64,000 nt of DNA from an uncultured Anaerolineales bacterium (GTDB lineage Bacteria; Chloroflexota; Anaerolineae; Anaerolineales; UBA6663), in assembly GCA_937952305.1 (NCBI GenBank), contig CALFZO010000061.1, positions 148,688 through 212,687 on the forward strand, in the 5' to 3' direction. Under the pieces are notes generated by a model. It ran no database searches, was not told the DNA's origin, and worked only from the letters and a program-made list of their open reading frames with translations. Shown here one piece after another: positions 25,010 to 32,546 of this stretch (the stretch's first letter is position 1; every line of letters begins with the position of its first letter). The translations under genes were made by a program, and so were the position numbers.

Positions 25010-26392
25010 ATGACGCGTCCGTCTCCGCTGCGCCTGGCCCTGGCCGCCGCCGCGCTGGCGCTCGGCAGCCTGGCGCTGTACGCCGCCGGTCTCGACGGCG
25101 TGCCCTTCCATCCTGACGAAAGCACGTATCTGTTCATGAGCCGGGATTTCGCCACAGCCTTTCTGGAGGGCCAACCCGCCCGCCTGGCCTGGACGCCGGG
25201 CGCCCCGCTCACGCCGGAGAGCCGCTATCGCCTGCTGGATGGGCCCGCCCAGCGCTACCTGGTGGGGCTCGGCTGGTGGCTGGCCGGTGAACGCGCGGCT
25301 GATCTGAATGCGGATTGGGATTGGCGCCAGTCGTGGGCGACGAATGTCGCCGGCGGGGCGCTGCCGAGGCCGGAGCTGCTGCACGCGGGCCGGACGCCGG
25401 CAGCCGTGCTGGGCGCCCTCACCGCCGTCCTGCTCCTGGGCCTGGGCGCCGTCCTGCGCGGCCCCGGCCTCGGCCTGGTCGCCGGCGGACTGCTGCTGCT
25501 GCACCCGCTGATGCTCCTGCATGCGCGGCGCGCGATGGCGGAGGGGCCGCTGCTCTTTGCCTCGGCGCTGACCATACTGGCGGGCCTGGCCCTGGCCCGC
25601 CTGGCGGACCGGACAACCCCGCCTGGCTGGAGGCGGCTGACTGGCTCTGCGGCCGGGCTGGGTGCTGCGTTCGGCCTCGCACTGGCCGTTAAGGCCAGCG
25701 CGCTGGCCCTGGTGCCGGCCCTGGCCGGCGTGGTGGGGCTGGCGTTCGGCCAGGCCCGCTGGCCTGGGCGCCAACGGCTGGGCGCGCTCATGGGTGCCGG
25801 CCTGATCGCCGGCGCCGCCGCAACGCTCGTCTTCCTGGCGCTCAGCCCGGTCTTGTGGCGCGCGCCCAGGCTTGGGCTGGAGACGGCGCTGGCGCTGCGG
25901 ACCGCGTTGGTGCGTGAACAGACCAGCGCGCTCGGCGAATTCGCGCCACAGCTGTTGCTGCCGGGCGCGGCCGAGCGGTTGCGCGCCGCGGTCACCGCGC
26001 TCACGGTGCAAACGCCGGCGGCGTGGGATGTGGCCGTCGCGGACCAGGTGGCGCAGCTGGCGCCGCAGGTGGACGCTTACCTCGCCGCGCCGCTGCAGCA
26101 CGGCTCGCTGTGGGCGGGCGCCGGCCTGGCCGGGCTGGCGACGGCCGGCCTGGCTTTCAGCGCCCTGCGGCTGGGGCGGGACCGCTGCGGCCCGGCCACG
26201 CGCGGCGAGCAGGCCGTATGGGCCTGGGCGGCGGCCACGCTGGCCTTCACGCTGTGGGCCGTGCCGTTCGACTGGCAGCGCTATTTTCTCCCGCTGTTGC
26301 CGCCGCTTTGTCTCTTCGCGGCGCTGGGCCTGGACGGTCTAGCCGCGCCGCTCCTCCGTCGACTACCGCCCCTCTCACGAGCACAACTATGA
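25010..26392 (+). CDS. GT39-like membrane glycosyltransferase
   Basis: A 460-residue protein with about nine helices. The first periplasmic loop holds the motif FHPDESTYLFMSRD, whose Asp-Glu pair is the catalytic signature of GT39/ArnT-like enzymes. The rest is Ala/Leu-rich membrane sequence, with a late WQRYFLPLLPPLCLF block seen in this group. It has its own -10 box and overlaps the mutase start by four bases (ATGA), so translation of the two is coupled despite unrelated roles. The sugar and target are unknown. Confidence 0.78.
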   Translation: MTRPSPLRLALAAAALALGSLALYAAGLDGVPFHPDESTYLFMSRDFATAFLEGQPARLAWTPGAPLTPESRYRLLDGPAQRYLVGLGWWLAGERAADLNADWDWRQSWATNVAGGALPRPELLHAGRTPAAVLGALTAVLLLGLGAVLRGPGLGLVAGGLLLLHPLMLLHARRAMAEGPLLFASALTILAGLALARLADRTTPPGWRRLTGSAAGLGAAFGLALAVKASALALVPALAGVVGLAFGQARWPGRQRLGALMGAGLIAGAAATLVFLALSPVLWRAPRLGLETALALRTALVREQTSALGEFAPQLLLPGAAERLRAAVTALTVQTPAAWDVAVADQVAQLAPQVDAYLAAPLQHGSLWAGAGLAGLATAGLAFSALRLGRDRCGPATRGEQAVWAWAAATLAFTLWAVPFDWQRYFLPLLPPLCLFAALGLDGLAAPLLRRLPPLSRAQL

Positions 26393-28044
26393 CGCACGCT
26401 TCTGACTTACTGCAACGCTGGGAAGAAAAGACACTGGGCCCGGTCCTGCGCAAGAACGCCGAACGGCGCCCGCACTTCAGCACCTCCTCGGGCATTCCGC
26501 TGGAGCGCCTCTATCTGCCCGCCGAGGCCGGCCCGGATTACCTCGCAGCGCTCGGCCTCCCGGGCGAGTATCCCTTTACGCGCGGCATCCAGCCCACAAT
26601 GTACCGCGGCCGCTTCTGGACCATGCGCCAGTACGCGGGCTACGCCACGGCCGAGGAGTCGAACGCGCGCTACAAGTTCTTGCTGGGCCAGGGCCAGACC
26701 GGGCTCTCGGTGGCCTTCGATCTGCCCACTCAGATCGGTTACGACGCCGACGACGCGCTCGCCCTGGGCGAGGTCGGCAAGGTGGGGGTATCGATCTCGT
26801 CCCTGGAGGACATGGCGCGCCTGTTCGACGGCATCCCGCTGGACAAGGTCAGCACCAGCATGACCATCAACGCGCCGGCCGGCATCCTGCTGGCGCTGTA
26901 CATCGCCGTGGGCCGGCAGCAGGGCGTGGAAGCGCGCCGCCTGCGCGGCACGATCCAGAACGACATCCTCAAAGAGTATGTGGCGCGCGGCACGTACATC
27001 TTCCCGCCGGCGCCGTCCATGCGCCTGATCACGGATATTTTCAAATACTGCCAGACCGAAGTGCCGCAGTGGAACACGATCTCGATCTCGGGCTATCACA
27101 TCCGCGAGGCCGGCAGCACGGCCGTGCAGGAGGTGGCCTTCACGCTGGCCAACGCCGTCGCCTACGTGCAGGCGGCGCTGGACGCGGGCCTGGGCGTAGA
27201 CGAGTTCGCGCCGCAGCTGTCGTTCTTCTTCAACGCCCACAACCAGTTTCTGGAAGAGGTAGCCAAGTTCCGGGCGGCCCGGCGGATGTGGGCCAAGCTG
27301 ATGCGGGAGCGCTTCGGCGCCCAGGACCCGCGCTCCTGGATGCTGCGCTTCCACACGCAGACCGGCGGCTCCACGCTCACGGCCCAACAGGTGGAGAATA
27401 ACATCGTGCGCGTGGCCGTGCAGGCGCTGGCGGCCGTGCTGGGCGGGACGCAGTCGCTGCACACCAACAGCATGGACGAAGCGCTGGCGCTGCCGACGGC
27501 GCATGCCGCCCAGGTGGCCCTGCGCACCCAGCAGATCATCGCCTACGAGTCCGGTCTGGCCGACACCATCGACCCGCTGGCCGGCGCTTACGCCCTGGAA
27601 ACGCTCACCGACGAGATCGAGCGGCGCGCCTTCGCGTACCTGCGCCGCATCGACGAGATGGGCGGCGCGCTGCGCGCCATCGAGCAGGGTTTCCTGCAGG
27701 CCGAGATCCAGGAGGCCGCGTACACTTACCAGCGCGCCATCGAGCGCAAAGAGCAGATCGTTGTCGGCGTCAACGAGTTCGTCACGGCCGAGGCGGCCGG
27801 CGCCGTCGAGCGCCTGAAGATCGACCCGGCCAGCGAGGCCCAGGCCCGCCAGCGCCTGGCGGCGCTGCGGGCGCGGCGAGACAACAACCGGGTGGCCGAA
27901 CTGCGGGCCCAACTCGAGCAGGCCGCGCGCGGCCAGGCCAATCTGATGCCGCTTTTCGTGGCCTGCGTGGAGAACTACGTCACCGTCGGCGAGATCTGCC
28001 ACACGTTGCGCCAGGTCTGGGGCGAGTATCAACCCACCGTGTAG
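26389..28044 (+). CDS. Methylmalonyl-CoA mutase, large (catalytic) subunit
   Basis: A 551-residue protein matching the TIM-barrel part of adenosylcobalamin-dependent acyl-CoA mutases, which interconvert methylmalonyl-CoA and succinyl-CoA. Typical blocks: RGIQPTMYRGRFWTMRQYAG, FDLPTQIGYDADD, NDILKEYVARGTYI, SISGYHIREAGS and LHTNSMDEAL. It ends before any B12-binding domain (no DxHxxG), so a separate small subunit is needed; none is in the window. The start inside the GT-C stop gives ATGA overlap. With the epimerase 34 bases downstream it completes the propionate module. Confidence 0.95.
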   Translation: MTHASDLLQRWEEKTLGPVLRKNAERRPHFSTSSGIPLERLYLPAEAGPDYLAALGLPGEYPFTRGIQPTMYRGRFWTMRQYAGYATAEESNARYKFLLGQGQTGLSVAFDLPTQIGYDADDALALGEVGKVGVSISSLEDMARLFDGIPLDKVSTSMTINAPAGILLALYIAVGRQQGVEARRLRGTIQNDILKEYVARGTYIFPPAPSMRLITDIFKYCQTEVPQWNTISISGYHIREAGSTAVQEVAFTLANAVAYVQAALDAGLGVDEFAPQLSFFFNAHNQFLEEVAKFRAARRMWAKLMRERFGAQDPRSWMLRFHTQTGGSTLTAQQVENNIVRVAVQALAAVLGGTQSLHTNSMDEALALPTAHAAQVALRTQQIIAYESGLADTIDPLAGAYALETLTDEIERRAFAYLRRIDEMGGALRAIEQGFLQAEIQEAAYTYQRAIERKEQIVVGVNEFVTAEAAGAVERLKIDPASEAQARQRLAALRARRDNNRVAELRAQLEQAARGQANLMPLFVACVENYVTVGEICHTLRQVWGEYQPTV

Positions 28045-28078
28045 CGCCGCACCCTTCTCTGAACGAGGTTATCTGAGC

Positions 28079-28486
28079 ATGCCGAACGCAATCCGCATCA
28101 ACCATATCGCCCTGGTCGTCAACGATCTCGACCAACCCCTCAGCTTCTGGCGCGATGGCCTGGGGCTGTCGCTCGACCACACGGCCGACGTGCCAGAACA
28201 GCAGGCGGCGGTGGCTTTTCTGCCAGTCGGCGAAAGCCACGTCGAGTTGGTGAAACCGACGACGACTGATTCCGGGCTGGCGCGCTATTTGGCCAAGCGC
28301 GGGCCGGGCCTGCACCATGTCTGCGTTGAGGTCGACGATATTGCCGGCATGCTGGAGCGGCTGCGCGCCCAGGGCTTCCGCCTCATCGATGAGACGCCGC
28401 GCCTGGGCGAGGCCGGACGCCGCTATGCGTTTGTTCATCCCGAGAGCGCCAACGGCGTCCTGGTCGAACTTTACCAGTTACCTTGA
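28079..28486 (+). CDS. mce: Methylmalonyl-CoA epimerase (VOC family)
   Basis: A 135-residue metalloenzyme with two beta-alpha-beta-beta-beta repeats of the vicinal oxygen chelate fold. It converts (S)- to (R)-methylmalonyl-CoA for the mutase. Metal ligands are likely His9 in RINHIALVV, the His in GLHHVCVEV, and the Glu in GVLVELYQ. The HPESANGVLVEL ending is typical. It is the last gene of the module. Confidence 0.93.
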   Translation: MPNAIRINHIALVVNDLDQPLSFWRDGLGLSLDHTADVPEQQAAVAFLPVGESHVELVKPTTTDSGLARYLAKRGPGLHHVCVEVDDIAGMLERLRAQGFRLIDETPRLGEAGRRYAFVHPESANGVLVELYQLP

Positions 28487-28583
28487 CCGGTCTCAGGATG
28501 GTCTGGGCTCACCGCAACTCACCGCTGCAACTCTAACGCGGGGCTAACCAAACCTTACCAAACCAACGCCATCAGTTTTTCGG

Positions 28584-28612
28584 TTGTGTGACGTCTGAAT
28601 TAGCCCTATAAT
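28584..28612 (+). promoter_or_regulatory. Sigma70-type promoter of the Flp pilin gene
   Basis: TTGTGT (28584-28589), a 17-base spacer and TATAAT (28607-28612). This is the only -35/-10 pair with ideal spacing that I found in the window. It leaves a leader of about 70 bases before the pilin ATG. Short AACCAAACC-like repeats lie upstream (28545-28567). Confidence 0.75.
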
Positions 28613-28687
28613 CGCGTTAGTTAGCAGGTCCAGCACGTTTACACACGCACACTCGCTACCCTGATTATTCAGAAAGGACATTCTACT

Positions 28688-28834
28688 ATGCTCACTTTCA
28701 AGGACAACAAGGGTCAAGGCTTGGTTGAGTACGCGCTGATCCTCGTGCTGGTCGCGGTGGTCGTGATCGTCGTTCTGGCGATCCTCGGCCCGACGATCGG
28801 CAACGTGTTCAGCAACATCATCAACGCCATCTAG
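28688..28834 (+). CDS. flp: Flp/Fap-type pilin
   Basis: A 48-residue prepilin. A ten-residue charged leader ends in Gly, and the processing site GQGLVEYALIL follows, with the Glu and Tyr that mark Flp pilins. One long hydrophobic helix and a short tail ending NIINAI complete it. AAAGGA lies upstream of the ATG. It would be exported and assembled by a Tad system. No tad or cpa genes are near, so it is an orphan with its own promoter and terminator, probably highly expressed. Confidence 0.93.
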   Translation: MLTFKDNKGQGLVEYALILVLVAVVVIVVLAILGPTIGNVFSNIINAI

Positions 28835-28866
28835 TATCTGACTGCACCCCGACCTGCTAAACCGAG

Positions 28867-28890
28867 CGGCCTCTCCCACGGGAGAGGCCG
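28867..28890 (+). terminator. Terminator of the Flp pilin gene
   Basis: An eleven-base stem (28867-28877 with 28880-28890) with a tight loop, followed by a T-containing but interrupted stretch (TCTCCATTTA). Confidence 0.7.
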
Positions 28891-28944
28891 TCTCCATTTA
28901 ATCGCCAGGCCAGCGCCGATCGTGGACTGGGCAGCGCGGCAATC

Positions 28945-29703
28945 TCAGCCGGCCGCCGGGCGCGCGCGGTTACGCCACCAGTAGATCAACGGCCCAAATG
29001 CGGCGATCGCCGCGAAAGCGAACCATTGCAGCGCGTAGCCGAGGTGCGGCCCGTCGCTCAGGTCAAGCACCAATGTGCGGATGGGCAGCGCGGCCGGTTC
29101 GGGGTCGGGCGCCTGGACCAGCAGCATGGGCAGCAACGGGTACGCGGTCTGCGTCTCGATCTGGGCGATGTCCAGCCAGAACCACGCGTCCAGCCGCGGC
29201 TGCTCCGGGCTGTTGGTCGGGTCAGCCGGCAGGAAGTCCGCGTTGCGGGTCACCGGCAGCCGCAACAGGCCGCTGATTGCCTGTTCGCCGGCGGGGGGCG
29301 GGTAGGCCCGGCGCGCTTCCAGTTCCGCCTGTGTGTACGGGAGCCAGCCGCGATCCACCAAGATGGCGACGTCTGATCCCGTCAGGCGCAGGGGCGTGAT
29401 GACGTGGACGCCCGGCGCGCCCTGGTAGGCCTGATTGCGCCAGACGATCTCACCGGCCGGGTCGAATGTCCCGCGGACGATGGCCGGCCGATAGTCCAAG
29501 GCTTCCGGCGGCTCCGGCAATGAAACGCCAGACAGCACCAGCGGCGCCTGGGCCACGCGCTGCTCGATGGCGGCATTCTGCGCGCGGCGCTCCTGCAGCC
29601 GGGCCAGTTGCCAGAAGCCCAAGGCCAGCATCCCGAGCGCCACAAGCGGGATGGCGCTCAGGAACACCGCCCGCAGCCACCGCGGCCAGCGCTGAACGAT
29701 CAC
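28945..29703 (-). CDS. SURF1-family cytochrome oxidase assembly protein
   Basis: A 252-residue membrane protein that helps insert heme into cytochrome oxidase subunit I. It has an N-terminal helix (about 13-33) followed by FWQLARLQERRAQNAAIEQR, a periplasmic domain with the family block ILVDRGWLPY, and a C-terminal helix after HLGYALQWFAFA, all SURF1 signatures. The start is a GTG at 29703 that overlaps the stop of the upstream aminotransferase by four bases. The frame upstream runs through that gene and is not used. It probably serves the oxidase whose subunits III/IV lie at the left edge. Confidence 0.9.
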   Translation of the reverse strand: MIVQRWPRWLRAVFLSAIPLVALGMLALGFWQLARLQERRAQNAAIEQRVAQAPLVLSGVSLPEPPEALDYRPAIVRGTFDPAGEIVWRNQAYQGAPGVHVITPLRLTGSDVAILVDRGWLPYTQAELEARRAYPPPAGEQAISGLLRLPVTRNADFLPADPTNSPEQPRLDAWFWLDIAQIETQTAYPLLPMLLVQAPDPEPAALPIRTLVLDLSDGPHLGYALQWFAFAAIAAFGPLIYWWRNRARPAAG

Positions 29704-30857
29704 GGCCGCCGCACCTGCGGCAGCAGCGTGTGCAGGCCGGCCACCAGTTGATCCAGGTCCGCGCGCGTGTTGTAGGCCTGGCAAGACACTCGCACCAGGG
29801 TGTGCTCGTCCCAGCGCAGCACCGGCACCTCCACCCGAAACTCGTCGTACAGGCGCGCCTTGAGCGCGCCCACATCGCAGGCGGGCAGCGGCAGCGACAC
29901 CATCTGCGCGAACCAATCCGGGCCGCTGAGCGGCGCCAGGCCGGTCAGCGCGCCCACGCGCGTCTGAGCCTCCACTGCCAGCGCGTGGCACTCCGCGCGC
30001 ACCGTCTCCCACTGAGGCTGCTGCGTGAAGGCGATGGCGGCGGGCGTGGCCAGGTAGGCGGCGATGTCGCGGGTGCCGGTGTACTCGTGTTCGTCGATAA
30101 ATCGCGACGGCCCCGGCGCCTCGCTCTGCCAGCCCCAACTGACGATCAGCGGCTCGATCAGGCGCTGGAGATCCCGCCGCACATACAGGAAGGCCGAGCC
30201 CTTAGGCGCGCACAGCCACTTGTGGCAGTTGCTGGTGTAGATGTCGGCGCCCAGGTCGGCCAGGTCCAGCGGGATTTGGCCGACCGTGTGCGCGCCGTCG
30301 ACGATGGTGAGCAGGCCGGCCGCCCGGGCGCGGCGGCAGATCGCGCGCAGCGGGAACACCAAGGCCGTCGGCGACGTGAGGTGGCTGATGAAGATCACGC
30401 GCGTGGCCGGTGTCACCCCTTCCCAAAAGGCATCCACGAACGCCTCAGCCGTGGTCACCGGCACCGGGATCGGCTGGGTGAGGTAGCGCGCGCCCCACTT
30501 GGCGCACAGGAAGCGCCAGGTCCGGTCCATGGCGCCGTACTCATGGTCGGTGGTCAGGATTTCATCGCCGGGCTCCAGGCGCAGGCTGCGGGCCACGATG
30601 TTGAGGGCGGTGGTGGCGTTGGGCACGTAGACCAGCTCGTCCGGCGCGGCGCCGACATAGGCGGCCAGGGCCTCCCGGGCGGAGCGCAGCAGGTCTGAGT
30701 AGCGCCGGCCCAGGAACTCCACCGGCTGGCGCTCCAACTCCGCCTGCCAGCGCTGGTACTCGGCGAAGACCGGGCGCGGGCAAGCGCCAAAGGAGCCGTG
30801 ATTCAAGAAGACGACGTCGGGATCGAGCAGGAAATCGGTCTTGGGTAAGGTGGACAC
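29700..30857 (-). CDS. Class V aminotransferase (isopenicillin-N-epimerase/cysteine-desulfurase-like)
   Basis: A 385-residue PLP enzyme. The N-terminus FLNHGSFGACPRPV is the substrate-binding start typical of the isopenicillin N epimerase-like subgroup. IVDGAHTVGQIPLDLADLGA holds the PLP Asp and His, and the Schiff-base Lys is in SNCHKWLCAPKG. The start is taken as the GTG at 30857; the frame further upstream would cross the A/T-rich terminator of the next gene. The substrate is unknown; many proteins with this annotation act on other amino acids. It is coupled to SURF1. Confidence 0.85.
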   Translation of the reverse strand: MSTLPKTDFLLDPDVVFLNHGSFGACPRPVFAEYQRWQAELERQPVEFLGRRYSDLLRSAREALAAYVGAAPDELVYVPNATTALNIVARSLRLEPGDEILTTDHEYGAMDRTWRFLCAKWGARYLTQPIPVPVTTAEAFVDAFWEGVTPATRVIFISHLTSPTALVFPLRAICRRARAAGLLTIVDGAHTVGQIPLDLADLGADIYTSNCHKWLCAPKGSAFLYVRRDLQRLIEPLIVSWGWQSEAPGPSRFIDEHEYTGTRDIAAYLATPAAIAFTQQPQWETVRAECHALAVEAQTRVGALTGLAPLSGPDWFAQMVSLPLPACDVGALKARLYDEFRVEVPVLRWDEHTLVRVSCQAYNTRADLDQLVAGLHTLLPQVRRP

Positions 30858-30897
30858 AATCAGCGATTCTAGCCGAAAACAGGCGGCCGGGCGGCGC

Positions 30898-30938
30898 AAA
30901 AAAAAAAAAGACGCGGGCCAGCTGAATGCCAGTCCGCG
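30898..30938 (-). terminator. Terminator with a 12-base T run
   Basis: On the minus strand a five-base-pair outer GC stem (30934-30938 with 30912-30916) enclosing a smaller stem is followed by twelve T (30909 to 30898). It lies about 30 bases after the stop of the BNR protein and ends that operon. Confidence 0.8.
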
Positions 30939-30968
30939 GCGCACTGCCGCCAAGAACGGCCGCGCCGG

Positions 30969-32546
30969 TCAGCCGCGGCGCACGCGGTTGATGATGGCCG
31001 CGATCGCGATCAGGGCGATGACGGGCAGGATGCTCTGGGCGGCCAGGATCAAGTAGTCGTATTCGCTGTAGAAGTCGATGGGCGCCGCCGGCGTCACCGC
31101 GACCCGCGTAGGCGTCGGCGTGCTCAACTGCGGCGGCAGCGTCGGCGTCAGCGTGGCGGTCGGCTCGCCGGCCGCGATGACGCTGGGCCAGACGCTGGTA
31201 GGCACCGCCGGCGCATCGATCGCGCCGCGCGTGTACCAGACCGTGTACTGGCCCCGGTCGGAGGCAAAGACCGCGGCCTTGTTGCGCACGAACCAGGTCA
31301 GGTTCAACTGGTTGCCGTTGCCGATGGACAGGCGCGGCCACTCGGGGGCGTCGCCGGTGTAGGTTTGGATCGCCTGCGGCTGCGACCAGCGCCCGTCCTG
31401 CCAGACCAAGAGCAAGACGCTGAGCGTCTTCTGGGCCTCGGCCGTCCGCCCCACCAGGAACAGGTAGACGCGGCCGAGGTCGTCGGTCGTCATCATGTAG
31501 GTGTCGGTCTTGCCCTGGTAGATCGACCAGGCCCCCCACACGCCCGGCAGGAGCTGCGGCTCAGACCAGGTGCGGCCGTTGTCGCTGGAGGTGTTGTAGT
31601 ACACCACGTCGGCGCCCGGCACCGGCGACAGCCAGGCCACCAGCAGCGTGCCATCGCCCGCGCGGCCCAGGGCAATGTTGCGGCCCTCGGCGTCCGGCGG
31701 CACGAAGTCGTACTGCGCGGTCCAGGTGGCGCCGCGATCATAGGAAGCGGCATAAGCGACCGTGGCCGGCTCGGGCACCTGGCCCAGGTCACCGCCCCGC
31801 CCCACCTCCCAGACGACGTGCAGATTGTCGTCGGGGTCGATCAGGAACTGCGGTTTGGCCATGCCGGTGGGCAGGCGCGAGATATCCACCGGCTCGGAGA
31901 AGTTGACGCCGGAATCGTCCGAGTAGCGGTAGAAGGCGTGGAAACAGCCGTTGCAGCTGGGGTCGTAGACGTTCTCGCTGTAGATCACGTGCAGGCGGCC
32001 CTGCGAGTCCATGGCCATGCGCGAGAAGTAGCCGGCGTCCGGCGTGCTGATCTCACGCGCCGGCAGCATGACGTTGGCGCGCACGTTGGTCACCGCCGCA
32101 TGCGTGTAGTAGATCGTGTAGCTGCGGTAGAGCAGATGAAAAATCCCGCCGGGGTCGATCAGCATCGAGGCGCGGGTGACCGCGCCCTTGGTGGCAATGG
32201 CGGCGATGTCGATGGCTTCGGTCCAGCTCTCGCCGTCCGTGCTGGTCCGGTAGATGACGGCGTCATACACCTGGCCGGGGCCGGTGGACACGGTCGTGGA
32301 CCAAAGCACGTGCACGGTCCCGGTCGGGTCGGCGAAGACATCCGGGAACCAGGACGACTGGCCCGGCGTGGACAACTGGATGGGCTCAGTCCACGTCGGC
32401 ATCGCGATCGGCGCGGCCGGCGGCGGCGCCGGGGTCTGGGCCTGCAAGGGCGCGGCCGAACCGCCGGCCAGCAGGGCGAGCAACAGGCCGGCGCGCAGCA
32501 GCCAAACTGGCCAACGGGGGAGGCGGGCATTAGACAGCATCATCAT
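30969..32546 (-). CDS. Secreted BNR/Asp-box repeat protein with C-terminal membrane anchor
   Basis: A 525-residue protein: signal peptide (about 1-36), sialidase-like beta-propeller with several Asp-box motifs such as SDDSGVNFS, SYDRGATWT and SSDNGRTWS, then a Thr/Pro linker and a C-terminal membrane helix ending in INRVRRG. The layout is that of a surface-exposed, membrane-anchored protein. Catalytic sialidase residues are not evident, so it may bind rather than cleave glycans. It overlaps the upstream GT-C gene by four bases, and so forms an operon with two GT-C enzymes that might glycosylate it. Confidence 0.83.
   Translation of the reverse strand: MMMLSNARLPRWPVWLLRAGLLLALLAGGSAAPLQAQTPAPPPAAPIAMPTWTEPIQLSTPGQSSWFPDVFADPTGTVHVLWSTTVSTGPGQVYDAVIYRTSTDGESWTEAIDIAAIATKGAVTRASMLIDPGGIFHLLYRSYTIYYTHAAVTNVRANVMLPAREISTPDAGYFSRMAMDSQGRLHVIYSENVYDPSCNGCFHAFYRYSDDSGVNFSEPVDISRLPTGMAKPQFLIDPDDNLHVVWEVGRGGDLGQVPEPATVAYAASYDRGATWTAQYDFVPPDAEGRNIALGRAGDGTLLVAWLSPVPGADVVYYNTSSDNGRTWSEPQLLPGVWGAWSIYQGKTDTYMMTTDDLGRVYLFLVGRTAEAQKTLSVLLLVWQDGRWSQPQAIQTYTGDAPEWPRLSIGNGNQLNLTWFVRNKAAVFASDRGQYTVWYTRGAIDAPAVPTSVWPSVIAAGEPTATLTPTLPPQLSTPTPTRVAVTPAAPIDFYSEYDYLILAAQSILPVIALIAIAAIINRVRRG

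Noticed and set aside
29700..30857. Isopenicillin N epimerase-like gene as support for a beta-lactam pathway with the AsnB/TPP block
   Set aside because: It is 20 kb away, coupled to SURF1, and this annotation covers many unrelated aminotransferases.
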